Assembly: GCA_050330055.1 (NCBI GenBank)
Contig: JBHJOF010000057.1
Span: forward strand, 1 to 27,846
Direction: 5' to 3'
DNA length: 27,846 nucleotides
DNA from: JBHJOF01 sp050330055
GTDB lineage: Bacteria > Pseudomonadota > Alphaproteobacteria > Kiloniellales > JAKSDN01
Each line of letters opens with the position of its first letter. Within the stretch, counting starts at the first letter, position 1. The position numbers were made by a program, and so were the translations under genes. The notes below the pieces were generated by a model, which worked only from the letters and a program-made list of their open reading frames with translations, made no database searches and was not told the DNA's origin. This document shows, one piece after another, positions 7,448 to 14,661 of this stretch.

Positions 7448-9106
7448 TCAGGCGAGACCGCGAGCACGCTCGCGCAGCTGGAACTTCTGAATCTTGCCCG
7501 TCGCCGTCTTGGGCAGCGGGCCGAAGACGACGCTGGTCGGGCATTTGTAGTGCGCCATGCTCGACCGGCAGAAGTCGATAATCTCGTCCTCCGTCGCCGT
7601 CTCGCCGTCTCGCAAGGCCACGAAGGCGCAGGGCGTCTCTTCCCAATGAGGATGCGGCTTGGCCACCACCGCAGCCTCCAAAACCTTTGGGTGTTTGTAA
7701 AGGACGTTTTCGACCTCGACGGAGGAGATGTTCTCGCCGCCGGAGATGATGATGTCCTTGGAGCGATCCTTGATCTGCAGGTAGCCGTCGGGATGCACTA
7801 CGGCGAGGTCGCCGGTGTGGAACCAGCCGTCGGCGAAGGCCTTTGCGGTAGCCGTGGGGTTCTTCAGGTAGCCGCGCATGACGCTCGATCCCTTGATCAG
7901 GACCTCGCCCATGGAGGCGCCGTCCTTGGGCACCGGCCGCAGGCTGTCGGGCTCGACGACCTGGAGCCCGGCGAACTGCGGATAGCGTACGCCCTGGCGG
8001 GCCATGCGCTCGGCTACCTGTTCAGTCGTGAGATCGGGCCAGTCGGCCTGCGGCTGGCAGATGGCGATGCAGCCGGTGCATTCCGTGAGCCCATAGGCGT
8101 GGATCACCTCGAAGCCCATGGCTGCCATCTTCTCCAGCACCGTGGGCGGCGGCGAGGAGCCGGCGGTCATGACCTGGACGCGCTGCGGAAAGCTTCGGCG
8201 CTCCGCGGCCGGGGCGTTGACCAGCATGTTCAGCACCACCGGCGCCGCGCAGAGGTTGGTGATCCCCTCCCCCTCGATCAGCCGGAAGATATCGGCCGGC
8301 ACGACCTTGCGCAGCATGACATGCGTGCCGGCCAGCGCCGTGATGGTGTAGGGGAAGCACCAGCCGAAGGAATGGAACATCGGCAGGGTCCAGAGGTAGA
8401 CCGGATACTTGGGAACGGTCCAGACGGCGATCTGCCCGAAGGAGGATATGAAAGCGCCGCGATGGTGGTAGACCACGCCCTTGGGGTCGCCTGTGGTACC
8501 CGAGGTGTAGCTGATCGCGATCGGGTCCCACTCGTCCTCGGGCCAGATCCAGTCGGCCTCGGGGTCGCCTTCGGCCAGCAATGCCTCGTAATCGAGCGCG
8601 CCCAGTAGCTCGCCTTGCGCGACTGGATCGTCGACATCTATGACCAGGAGTTCCTGCGCGAGCTGGCCGAGTGCCGCCTTGACCGGGCCGGAGAATTCCT
8701 TGTCGGTGATCAGTGCCTTGGCTTCGCCGTGCCGAAGGATGAAGGCCATCGCCTCGGCATCGAGCCGGATGTTGATCGGATTGAGCACCGCGCCTGCCAT
8801 CGGCACGCCGTAGTGCGCCTCCAAGGCTGCCGGGGTATTGGGCGCCACCAGCGCCACCACATCGCCCTTGCCGATACCGCGCCGGCGCAGGGCCGAGGCC
8901 AGTCTCCGGCAGCGGCTATAGAGCTCGGCGTAACTGAAGCGCTGATCGCCGTAGACCACGGCCGTGCGATCCGGGAAGTTGGCCGCGGCCATCTCGAGAA
9001 AGCCTATCGGGGTCAAGGGGACGAAATTGCAGGCCACCTTGTCGAGACCCTGGGCGAACTTGGCCGGTCCCGATGCTGATCTCAACGCTGCCCCCGACAC
9101 GGACAT
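7448..9106 (-). CDS. AMP-forming acyl-CoA synthetase, 552 aa
   Basis: Activates a carboxylic acid to its CoA thioester through an acyl-adenylate. The ATP-binding motif YTSGTTGDPKG is at 200-210, YGLTE at 338-342, WFHTGDLA at 428-435, the hinge DRSKD at 447-451 and the C-terminal catalytic Lys538 in PKTATGK. Length and motif order are complete. The overall pattern is that of medium/short-chain and methylmercaptopropionate-type ligases (DmdB-like group), but this family's substrates cannot be predicted from motifs. The start is well supported: CAGGAGGG sits 7 bases before the ATG. It follows the second crotonase after 115 bases and precedes the HxlR regulator by 32 bases, so it could have its own promoter in addition to read-through. 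Confidence 0.9.
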   Translation of the reverse strand: MSVSGAALRSASGPAKFAQGLDKVACNFVPLTPIGFLEMAAANFPDRTAVVYGDQRFSYAELYSRCRRLASALRRRGIGKGDVVALVAPNTPAALEAHYGVPMAGAVLNPINIRLDAEAMAFILRHGEAKALITDKEFSGPVKAALGQLAQELLVIDVDDPVAQGELLGALDYEALLAEGDPEADWIWPEDEWDPIAISYTSGTTGDPKGVVYHHRGAFISSFGQIAVWTVPKYPVYLWTLPMFHSFGWCFPYTITALAGTHVMLRKVVPADIFRLIEGEGITNLCAAPVVLNMLVNAPAAERRSFPQRVQVMTAGSSPPPTVLEKMAAMGFEVIHAYGLTECTGCIAICQPQADWPDLTTEQVAERMARQGVRYPQFAGLQVVEPDSLRPVPKDGASMGEVLIKGSSVMRGYLKNPTATAKAFADGWFHTGDLAVVHPDGYLQIKDRSKDIIISGGENISSVEVENVLYKHPKVLEAAVVAKPHPHWEETPCAFVALRDGETATEDEIIDFCRSSMAHYKCPTSVVFGPLPKTATGKIQKFQLRERARGLA

Positions 9107-9221
9107 GGCACGCCCTCCTGCTGCGACGGACCTTCTTGGTTCATGGTCCTTTTATGCAAGCGACTTGAGTATGGCGGCGTTCCAAGGCCATGGTCAAGTG
9201 GCGTGGCCCGGAACAAGGGGT
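9107..9221 (-). promoter_or_regulatory. Possible promoter/operator region upstream of the CoA ligase
   Basis: A 115-base gap inside an otherwise tight minus-strand block. On the minus strand it holds CTTGCATAAAAGGACCATG (9160-9142), which closely matches a sequence upstream of the quinone oxidoreductase gene (14592-14574). It also holds the palindrome CAAG-CGA-CTTG (9157-9167) and an imperfect 12-bp inverted repeat (9163-9174 with 9188-9199). The regulatory role is inference. Confidence 0.4.
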
Positions 9222-10031
9222 CTACTCGCCTTTGAAGACGGGCTTGCGTTTCTCCTTGAAGGAGGCGACGCCCTCGGCGAAGTCGGCCGAGGAGCGCAGC
9301 CGGCCGTAGGCCTGGCCCTCCAGCTCGATGGCGACCTGCAGCGGCGCGTCCTCGCCGGCGTTCAGCACCTCCTTGATGCTGCGCTGGGCCAGCGGCGAGA
9401 AGCCGCGCAGCTCGGCGACCAGGGAGGCCACCGCCTTGTCCAGCTCGGCGTCGGGCGCGACCTCGACGGCCAGGCCCCAGTCGAGCGCCTGCTGGGCCGG
9501 CACGCGCCGGCTGCGCATCACCATGTCCTTGGTGCGCGCCAGGCCGATCATCTTGGCGAGGCGCGCCGAGCCGCCGGAGCCGGGAATCATGCCGATGCGC
9601 ATCTCCGGCAGGGCGAGCTGCGCCGATTCACCGAGCACGCGGAAGTCGCAGGCCAGCGACAGCTCGAAGCCGACGCCGAAGCAGTAGCCCTTGATCGCGG
9701 CGATCACCGGCTTCTTGCAGCGCGCCGAGGCGGCCACGAACCAGGCGAGGCGTGACACCTGCTCCGGCGTCGCCTGCATGAAGCCGGCGATGTCGCCGCC
9801 ACTGGAGAAGTTGTCGCCGGCGCCGCTGAGCACCACGACGCGCACGCGCCGGTCACGGCTCAGCTCGTCGAAGACCGCCGAGAGCTGCTCGCGCTGGCGC
9901 ATCGAGACGACATTGAGCGGCGGCCGGTCGAGCACGACATCGGCGCGCTCGCCCGCCTCGTCGATCTCGACGCGGAAGCCATCGAGCGCGGCGAGAATCT
10001 CGGGATAGGTGGAGGGGTAGCCCTGGTCCAT
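9222..10031 (-). CDS. Enoyl-CoA hydratase/isomerase family protein (crotonase), 269 aa
   Basis: Crotonase-fold enzyme acting on CoA thioesters by hydration, isomerisation or ring chemistry. The oxyanion-hole block FSSGGDIAGF is at about 75-84, and the two acidic catalytic positions of enoyl-CoA hydratase are both kept: E123 in GVGFE and E143 in LPE, followed by GMIPGSGG. Both Glu residues favour a true hydratase activity, though members of the family with the same residues isomerise or open rings (PaaG/PaaF-like). The C-terminus ends in the usual F-K-E-K-R-K-P-V-F block. The ATG at 10031 lies 9 bases after the upstream ligase stop, which indicates translational coupling; the GAAGGA element is rather far upstream (about 13 bases). 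Confidence 0.9.
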   Translation of the reverse strand: MDQGYPSTYPEILAALDGFRVEIDEAGERADVVLDRPPLNVVSMRQREQLSAVFDELSRDRRVRVVVLSGAGDNFSSGGDIAGFMQATPEQVSRLAWFVAASARCKKPVIAAIKGYCFGVGFELSLACDFRVLGESAQLALPEMRIGMIPGSGGSARLAKMIGLARTKDMVMRSRRVPAQQALDWGLAVEVAPDAELDKAVASLVAELRGFSPLAQRSIKEVLNAGEDAPLQVAIELEGQAYGRLRSSADFAEGVASFKEKRKPVFKGE

Positions 10032-10040
10032 GGTGCGGTC

Positions 10041-11561
10041 TCATTCCTTCTCGTAGTCGCCGGCGACCAGCAGCCGTCGCAGGATCTTGCCGACCGGCGA
10101 CTTGGGGATCGCCTTGACGAAGACGTAGGCGCGCGGCCGCTTGAAGTCGGCCAGGCTGCTGCCGCGGCAGTAGCCGTCCAGCTCCTCGGCGGTGACCGCC
10201 GCGCCGCGCTTGATGAAGGCGGTGACCTGCTGGCCCCAGCGCTCGTGCGGCAGGCCGGTGACGGCGACCTCCGCGACGGCCGGGTGCAGCGACAACACGG
10301 ACTCCACTTCGAGCGGGAAGACGTTCTCGCCGCCGGTGATGATCATGTCGTCGACCCGGCCGGTGACGAAGAGATCGCCGTCCTCGTCGAAATAGCCGGT
10401 ATCGCCGGTGAGGTACCAGCCCTGATGGATCGCCTTCTCGTCGGCGTCGGGGCGGCGCCAGTAACCCTCGAAGGCCTCGTCGCTCGCGAGGTTGGCAGCG
10501 ATCTGGCCTTCCTCGCGCGGCGCGGCGACCGCACCCGGATCGTCGCTGCCAAGCTTGATCACGCGGATCATCTGGTTGATGCCGGCCTTGCCGGCCGAGC
10601 CGGGCTTGGCCGGCGCGTTCTGGTCGATGGTGAAGGTGTAGACTTCGGAGGAGCCATAGTGGTTGACGAAGAGCTCCGGCTTGAAGGCGGCGACCAGCCG
10701 CTGCAGCAGGCCGTCGGTCATGGCGGCACCGGCGAAGCCGAGCTTGCGCACGCTCGAGACGTCGGTGGTCGCGAAATCGGCATGCGCCAGCATGTCATGG
10801 TAGAGCGTCGGCACCAGGTAGAGGTTGGTCAGACGCGCCTGCTGGATCAGCGTGAGCGCGCACCCCACGTCGAAGCGCGGCAGGCAGCAGAACAGGCCGT
10901 TGATCAGCGACATGGCAAGCAGCGAGCGCACGCCCATGGTGTGATAGAGCGGCATGGCCCCCAGCGTCCGCTCGCCCATGCCGTAGAGGTTCTGGGCGAC
11001 GTGGGCGAGCGCCGCCGCACGCTCCGCCCGCTGCCGGCGCGGTACGCCCTTGGGCCGGCCCGTGGTGCCCGAGGTGTAGAGCATGAGCGAGAGGTCGTCC
11101 GATGACGCCTGCGGCGACGGCTCGGCCGCGCGCGTCGCCAGCAGGCTGTCGAAAGTCACGGCGCCCGCCCGCTCGCAGCCGACGGCGACGCGTGGCAGGG
11201 CGCCGGCCCGCCCCGACTGCTCAACGGACTCGGCCGTGACCTCTTCGAAGACCACGGCCTTGGCGCCGCTGTTCTCCAGGTAGAAGTCGAGCTCGTCCGG
11301 CTTCACGCGCCAGTTGACCGGCGTCACGACCACGCCGAGGAACTGGCAGGCCCAGTGCAGGGTCGCCATCTCCCAGCGGTTCTGCAGCGCGACCAGCAGG
11401 AAGTCGCCGCGCCTGAGCCCGAGCTCCTTGAGGCCGGCCGTCGTCGCGCCGATGCGCGCCAGCCATTCGGCATAACTCAAGCGCAGCGGGCCGTCAGCCA
11501 CGGCCGTCGCCCCGCCGTCGCGTTCCACCGACGCCAGAAAGCTGGTCCCCAGATCGAGCAC
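10041..11561 (-). CDS. AMP-forming CoA ligase, 506 aa
   Basis: Second acyl/aryl-CoA ligase of the block. YTSGTTGRPKG lies at 162-172, YGSSE at 302-306, YLTGD at 383-387, the GRVDDMIITGGEN hinge at 401-413 and the catalytic Lys492 in PKSPVGK near the C-terminus. At 506 residues it is in the range of compact benzoate/4-chlorobenzoate-type ligases, which fits an aromatic acid but does not prove it. The start is GTG at 11561: an in-frame stop lies two codons upstream, so no longer form exists; the ribosome-binding site is weak. It sits between two crotonase genes with gaps of 26 and 9 bases. Having two different CoA ligases in one block suggests two acids, or an upstream substrate and a later intermediate. 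Confidence 0.9.
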   Translation of the reverse strand: MLDLGTSFLASVERDGGATAVADGPLRLSYAEWLARIGATTAGLKELGLRRGDFLLVALQNRWEMATLHWACQFLGVVVTPVNWRVKPDELDFYLENSGAKAVVFEEVTAESVEQSGRAGALPRVAVGCERAGAVTFDSLLATRAAEPSPQASSDDLSLMLYTSGTTGRPKGVPRRQRAERAAALAHVAQNLYGMGERTLGAMPLYHTMGVRSLLAMSLINGLFCCLPRFDVGCALTLIQQARLTNLYLVPTLYHDMLAHADFATTDVSSVRKLGFAGAAMTDGLLQRLVAAFKPELFVNHYGSSEVYTFTIDQNAPAKPGSAGKAGINQMIRVIKLGSDDPGAVAAPREEGQIAANLASDEAFEGYWRRPDADEKAIHQGWYLTGDTGYFDEDGDLFVTGRVDDMIITGGENVFPLEVESVLSLHPAVAEVAVTGLPHERWGQQVTAFIKRGAAVTAEELDGYCRGSSLADFKRPRAYVFVKAIPKSPVGKILRRLLVAGDYEKE

Positions 11562-11587
11562 GCCCTAGCCGCCACCCCAAAGAAGGC

Positions 11588-12406
11588 TCAGCGGCCCTTA
11601 TAGCGCGGCTTGCGCTTTTCCCGAAACGCCCTGACGCCTTCCTTGTGGTCATCGGTCAGGATCAGGGTGCTCTGCGCCATGCGCTCGAGGATGCGGCCCG
11701 AAGTCAGGTCCATGGAGAGGCAGGCGTTCAGCACCTGCTTGGAGACGCCGAGCGCCTGCGGCGCCTTGGCGGTGAGCTTCGCCGCCAAGGCGCGGGCCTC
11801 GTCCTGCAGCCGCTCGCGCGGCACCACGCGGGTGACCAGGCCGAGCTGCATCGCCCGCTCGGTCTCGATGAACTCGCCGGCCAGCACCAGTTCCTTGGCC
11901 CAGCCGATGCCGATCAGCGAGACCAGGCGTGAGCAGCCGCCCGAGCCCGGGATCAGGTTGATGTTGCCCTCGGTGAAGCCGAAGCGGCTGCCCTCGGCGG
12001 CGATGCGGAAGTCGCAGGCCATCGCCAGCTCCAGGCCGCCGCAGGCGCAGACGCCGTGCACCGCGGCGATCACCGGCTTCTCGACCCGCTCCAGCAGGTC
12101 GAAGAAGTCGTGCACCCAGCGGTACTCGACGCGGAAGTCGGGCGTCGCCCAGTCCTCCTCGAAGAAGGAGAGATCGGCGCCGGCGCCGAACGCCCGCTCG
12201 CCGGCGCCGAAGAAGATCACCGCCTTGATGTCGCTGTCGCGCTCGATGCGCCACTGCAGCGCCATGAAGTCGCGCCGCATGGATTGATCGAAGGTGTTGA
12301 GCCGCTCCGGCCGGTTCAGCGTCACCTCGAGCACGCCTTCGCGCAGCTCGACCAGCAGCGATTGGAAGCGATAGTGCTCCTTGAGCACATCCAACGGCGA
12401 GGTCAT
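11588..12406 (-). CDS. Enoyl-CoA hydratase/isomerase family protein (crotonase), 272 aa
   Basis: A second crotonase, clearly distinct from the one at 9222. The oxyanion-hole block FGAGADLSFF is at about 73-82. The two Glu positions are E126 (GGLE, before LAMACDF) and E146 (FTE, where most hydratases have PE), then NLIPGSGG. Retention of both acids supports hydratase-like chemistry. The ATG at 12406 was chosen because AAAGGAGGT lies 9 bases upstream; a longer frame to 12481 has no such site. It begins the tight ligase-crotonase run and is separated from the diiron gene upstream by a 325-base repeat-containing spacer, so it may have its own promoter there. Confidence 0.9.
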   Translation of the reverse strand: MTSPLDVLKEHYRFQSLLVELREGVLEVTLNRPERLNTFDQSMRRDFMALQWRIERDSDIKAVIFFGAGERAFGAGADLSFFEEDWATPDFRVEYRWVHDFFDLLERVEKPVIAAVHGVCACGGLELAMACDFRIAAEGSRFGFTEGNINLIPGSGGCSRLVSLIGIGWAKELVLAGEFIETERAMQLGLVTRVVPRERLQDEARALAAKLTAKAPQALGVSKQVLNACLSMDLTSGRILERMAQSTLILTDDHKEGVRAFREKRKPRYKGR

Positions 12407-12731
12407 GCCCTCGCACCTCCTTTGTCCTGATAGAGGGGCCAACTCGTTCTGTAACTTTGGTATTGTGGAGGCTTGTTGCATTGGGCGTAGCGGTCATTGC
12501 AGCAAGACGAAGATTCGCTTTGAGCGCTGTACGCTTTTGGCGCTTCGCGCCAGCCCCCCTCCGGCGCTGCGCGCCGCCTCCCCCTCAAGGGGGGAGGCAA
12601 ACCAACTTGCCACCGCTCATCTTCTTCCCTCCCCCCTTGAGGGGGAGGGTTAGGGAGGGGGGCGTCAGCAAAGCGGACAACGGAAAGCACAGGCGCGCTC
12701 TCAACCGAAACCTACTGACGGAACCACGCCA
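12407..12731. other. Spacer with inverted composite repeat, no supported gene
   Basis: A 325-base gap between two minus-strand genes. About half is composite repeat copy C. The AT-richer stretch 12440-12490 directly upstream of the crotonase gene is where a promoter would be expected, but I could not identify clear -35/-10 boxes. Confidence 0.5.
12531..12682 (-). repeat. Composite CCCCCTCGAGGGGG mosaic repeat, copy C (inverted)
   Basis: The mirror image of copies A and B: the GGCGCTTCGCGCC and GGCGCTGCGCGCC hairpins come first, then two C-run/TCAAG/G-run palindromes around a diverged core, then GTTAGGGAGGGGGGCGTC. Its core aligns loosely with the other two when reverse-complemented. It interrupts the catabolic block between the diiron protein and the crotonase genes. 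Confidence 0.75.
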
Positions 12732-13493
12732 CTACTGCAACGAGCCGAGGATCCTACGCGTGCTGTCGCGCAGCTCGACGCCGGCCTCGTCGAAAGCCGA
12801 GAGCGGCGGGAACCTGAGCCCGGTGCCGGCCATGAAGCCCTTCATCTCCTCCAGGTAGCGGTTGATCACCTGCTCGGTGGAGTGGCGCTTCAGGCCCTGC
12901 TCCAGGCAGAAGTCGTTGTCGGCGCCGCTCGGCCGGCCGAAGGCGCGCTTCAGGGTGACCGGCAAGAGGCCGTTGAAGACCTGCTGGAACTCCGCCAGGC
13001 GCTTGGGGTCCTTGGCGAACTGCCGCAGGTTCTCGACGCCGTTGTCGTAGTGCTCCTCCTCGTCGGCCAGCACCACGTCCATGGAGTTGGCCCAGGGCGC
13101 GTAGCTCGAGCTGCGGTACTCCATGATCTGGTGGCTGCCGGCGCGGTCGACCGTGAAGTTGAACACGGCGATGTGCAGCCAGTTGTCGAGGTCGATGGAC
13201 CAGAACTGGGCCGCGGCCGGCCGCTGCGCGATGATCGCCTCGGGGTCCTCGCCCAACTCGGTCAGCAGGTTGCAGAGGATCTGGCTGTGCTGCGCCTCCT
13301 CGAGCGCGAACTCGGCCGCCAGGTGCTTCTCCGGCCAGGTCGGGGCGGCGCCGATCGAGCGGCCGAAGACCTCGGCCGTCGCGGTCTCGGCATAGAGCTG
13401 GCGGGTCATCAGCCGGATCAGCATCTCGCGATAGGCGCCCTTGGCGTCCCGTGGGCTGGTCACCGCAACGCTTTCAGCCGTGGTGGTGCTCAT
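12732..13493 (-). CDS. Ferritin-like diiron protein related to phenylacetyl-CoA epoxidase subunits, 253 aa
   Basis: A helical protein with the ligand pattern of a carboxylate-bridged diiron centre: a Glu in the first helix (E36 or E41), E66-A-Q-H69, D116 in FTVDRAG, and E145-x2-H148 in DEEEHYDN. The spacing fits PaaA/PaaC-family proteins (phenylacetic acid catabolic family), which epoxidise CoA-bound aromatic rings together with small and reductase subunits. The genomic setting of CoA ligases, crotonases and an MDR oxidoreductase supports action on a CoA thioester. However, no PaaB-, PaaC-, PaaD- or PaaE-like gene is present, so the electron donor and quaternary structure are unknown, and hydroxylation or a non-oxygenase role remain possible. 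The start is firm: AAAGGAGGAG 8 bases before the ATG. The gap to the upstream MDR gene is 23 bases, so the two are probably co-transcribed. Confidence 0.75.
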   Translation of the reverse strand: MSTTTAESVAVTSPRDAKGAYREMLIRLMTRQLYAETATAEVFGRSIGAAPTWPEKHLAAEFALEEAQHSQILCNLLTELGEDPEAIIAQRPAAAQFWSIDLDNWLHIAVFNFTVDRAGSHQIMEYRSSSYAPWANSMDVVLADEEEHYDNGVENLRQFAKDPKRLAEFQQVFNGLLPVTLKRAFGRPSGADNDFCLEQGLKRHSTEQVINRYLEEMKGFMAGTGLRFPPLSAFDEAGVELRDSTRRILGSLQ

Positions 13494-13516
13494 GGCACTC
13501 CTCCTTTGTTCCCCGG

Positions 13517-14515
13517 TCAGAAGGTGATCACGATCTTTCCCGTGACCTTGCGGTTCTCCACATCGGCGAGCGCTTGCCGCGCCTCTTCCACCGGATAGCT
13601 GCGCATGATGTTGGCCTTGAGCTTGCCGTCGCGCCACAGGCCGAGAATCTCCGTGTGAGCGCGCGCAACCAGGTCGGGGCGCTGCTCCAAGTAGCCGTTG
13701 AAGGTCGAGCCCATGACGGCGATGTTCTTGAGCAGCAGGTAGTTGGTGCGCACCGCCGGGATCTCGCCCGCTGCGAATCCGATCACCACGGCGCGGCCGG
13801 CGAAGGCGAGCGCCCGCAGGCTGGCCTCGAATGGTGTGCCGCCCAGCATGTCGACGACGATGTCGACACCGCGCTTGCCGACCGCGTCATGGACCTGCTG
13901 GCGCAGCGAATCGCGCAGGCCGTTGCGGCTCAGGTCGATGACGTGGTGGGCGCCGGCCGCCTTGACCGCCGCGGCCTTGGAAGGCGTGGTTAGGCCGGCC
14001 AGCACCGTGGCGCCATAGGCGCGCGCCAGCTCGACCGCCGCCATGCCGACGCCGCCGGAGGCGCCGTTGACCAGCACCACGTCGCCCTTTTGCATCCCGG
14101 CGCGCGGGAAGAGCGCGAGCCATGCGGTCTGATAGACCAGGCCCATGGCCGCGGCGGTCGGGAAGTCCATCTCCTCGGGAATCTTGAAGGCGGCGGCGGC
14201 CGGCGCCACCAGGCGATCGGCGAAGCCGCCATAGTCGACCTCGACGATCACGCGATCACCGAGCGCAAATCCGTTCGCACCCTCGCCCACGCCGGCGCCC
14301 AGCCCGATAACGGTGCCGGCAGCCTCCTTACCGAGCACGAAGGGCGGCTCGGGACGGATCTGGTACTTGCCGTCCATCATCAGGATGTCGGGGAAGTTCA
14401 CGCTGCTGGCGGCAACCTCGACCAGGATCTCCTGCGCACCGGGGCTGGGTTCCGGAGCCTCGCCCAGGCCGACCGCGTCGCGATTCTTGAGCTCCTTCAC
14501 CAGCACTGCGCGCAT
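13517..14515 (-). CDS. NADPH:quinone oxidoreductase-like MDR family protein, 332 aa
   Basis: Medium-chain dehydrogenase/reductase of the zinc-free quinone oxidoreductase/enoyl reductase group. An N-terminal GroES-like domain has SVNFPDILM near residues 38-46, and the nucleotide-binding motif NGASGGVGMAA is at 150-160. No structural zinc Cys cluster is seen. Related enzymes reduce quinones or the C=C bond of enoyl compounds, including acryloyl/crotonyl-CoA-type substrates, so a role in saturating a CoA-bound intermediate is possible. The ATG at 14515 is preceded by GGGAGGGAAAGTGC. It is the first gene of the minus-strand block and diverges from the CoxL-like gene across 146 bases. Exact substrate unknown. 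Confidence 0.88.
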   Translation of the reverse strand: MRAVLVKELKNRDAVGLGEAPEPSPGAQEILVEVAASSVNFPDILMMDGKYQIRPEPPFVLGKEAAGTVIGLGAGVGEGANGFALGDRVIVEVDYGGFADRLVAPAAAAFKIPEEMDFPTAAAMGLVYQTAWLALFPRAGMQKGDVVLVNGASGGVGMAAVELARAYGATVLAGLTTPSKAAAVKAAGAHHVIDLSRNGLRDSLRQQVHDAVGKRGVDIVVDMLGGTPFEASLRALAFAGRAVVIGFAAGEIPAVRTNYLLLKNIAVMGSTFNGYLEQRPDLVARAHTEILGLWRDGKLKANIMRSYPVEEARQALADVENRKVTGKIVITF

Positions 14516-14661
14516 GCACTTTCCCTCCCCGGCGGAAGCCGCCTATTCTCGCCGTTCGGTCCGGCCTTGCACTCTAAGTCCAATTATGCAAGTCAGTGGG
14601 TCGGGCCGCAAGAGCGAAATCAAAACGACCGCTTGCCGCGGGTCGGAAGGCAGGAAATCGG
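14516..14661. promoter_or_regulatory. Divergent control region of the two catabolic blocks
   Basis: 146 bases between the minus-strand quinone oxidoreductase gene and the plus-strand CoxL-like gene. The minus strand carries CTTGCATAATTGGACTTAG at 14592-14574, of which 13 of the first 15 bases match a site upstream of the CoA ligase at 9106. On the plus strand, AGGAAATCGG precedes the chosen GTG start of the CoxL-like gene. No certain promoter boxes could be assigned. Confidence 0.45.

Noticed and set aside
7416..7646. Upstream extension of the HxlR regulator
   Set aside because: The extra residues overlap the CoA-ligase coding region and are Arg-rich with no homology; the GTG at 7415 gives a normal intergenic distance.
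14574..14592. Sigma-54 promoter at the recurrent TTGCAT sequences
   Set aside because: TTGCAT resembles the -12 box, but the GG of a -24 box is not at the required distance in any of the three sites.
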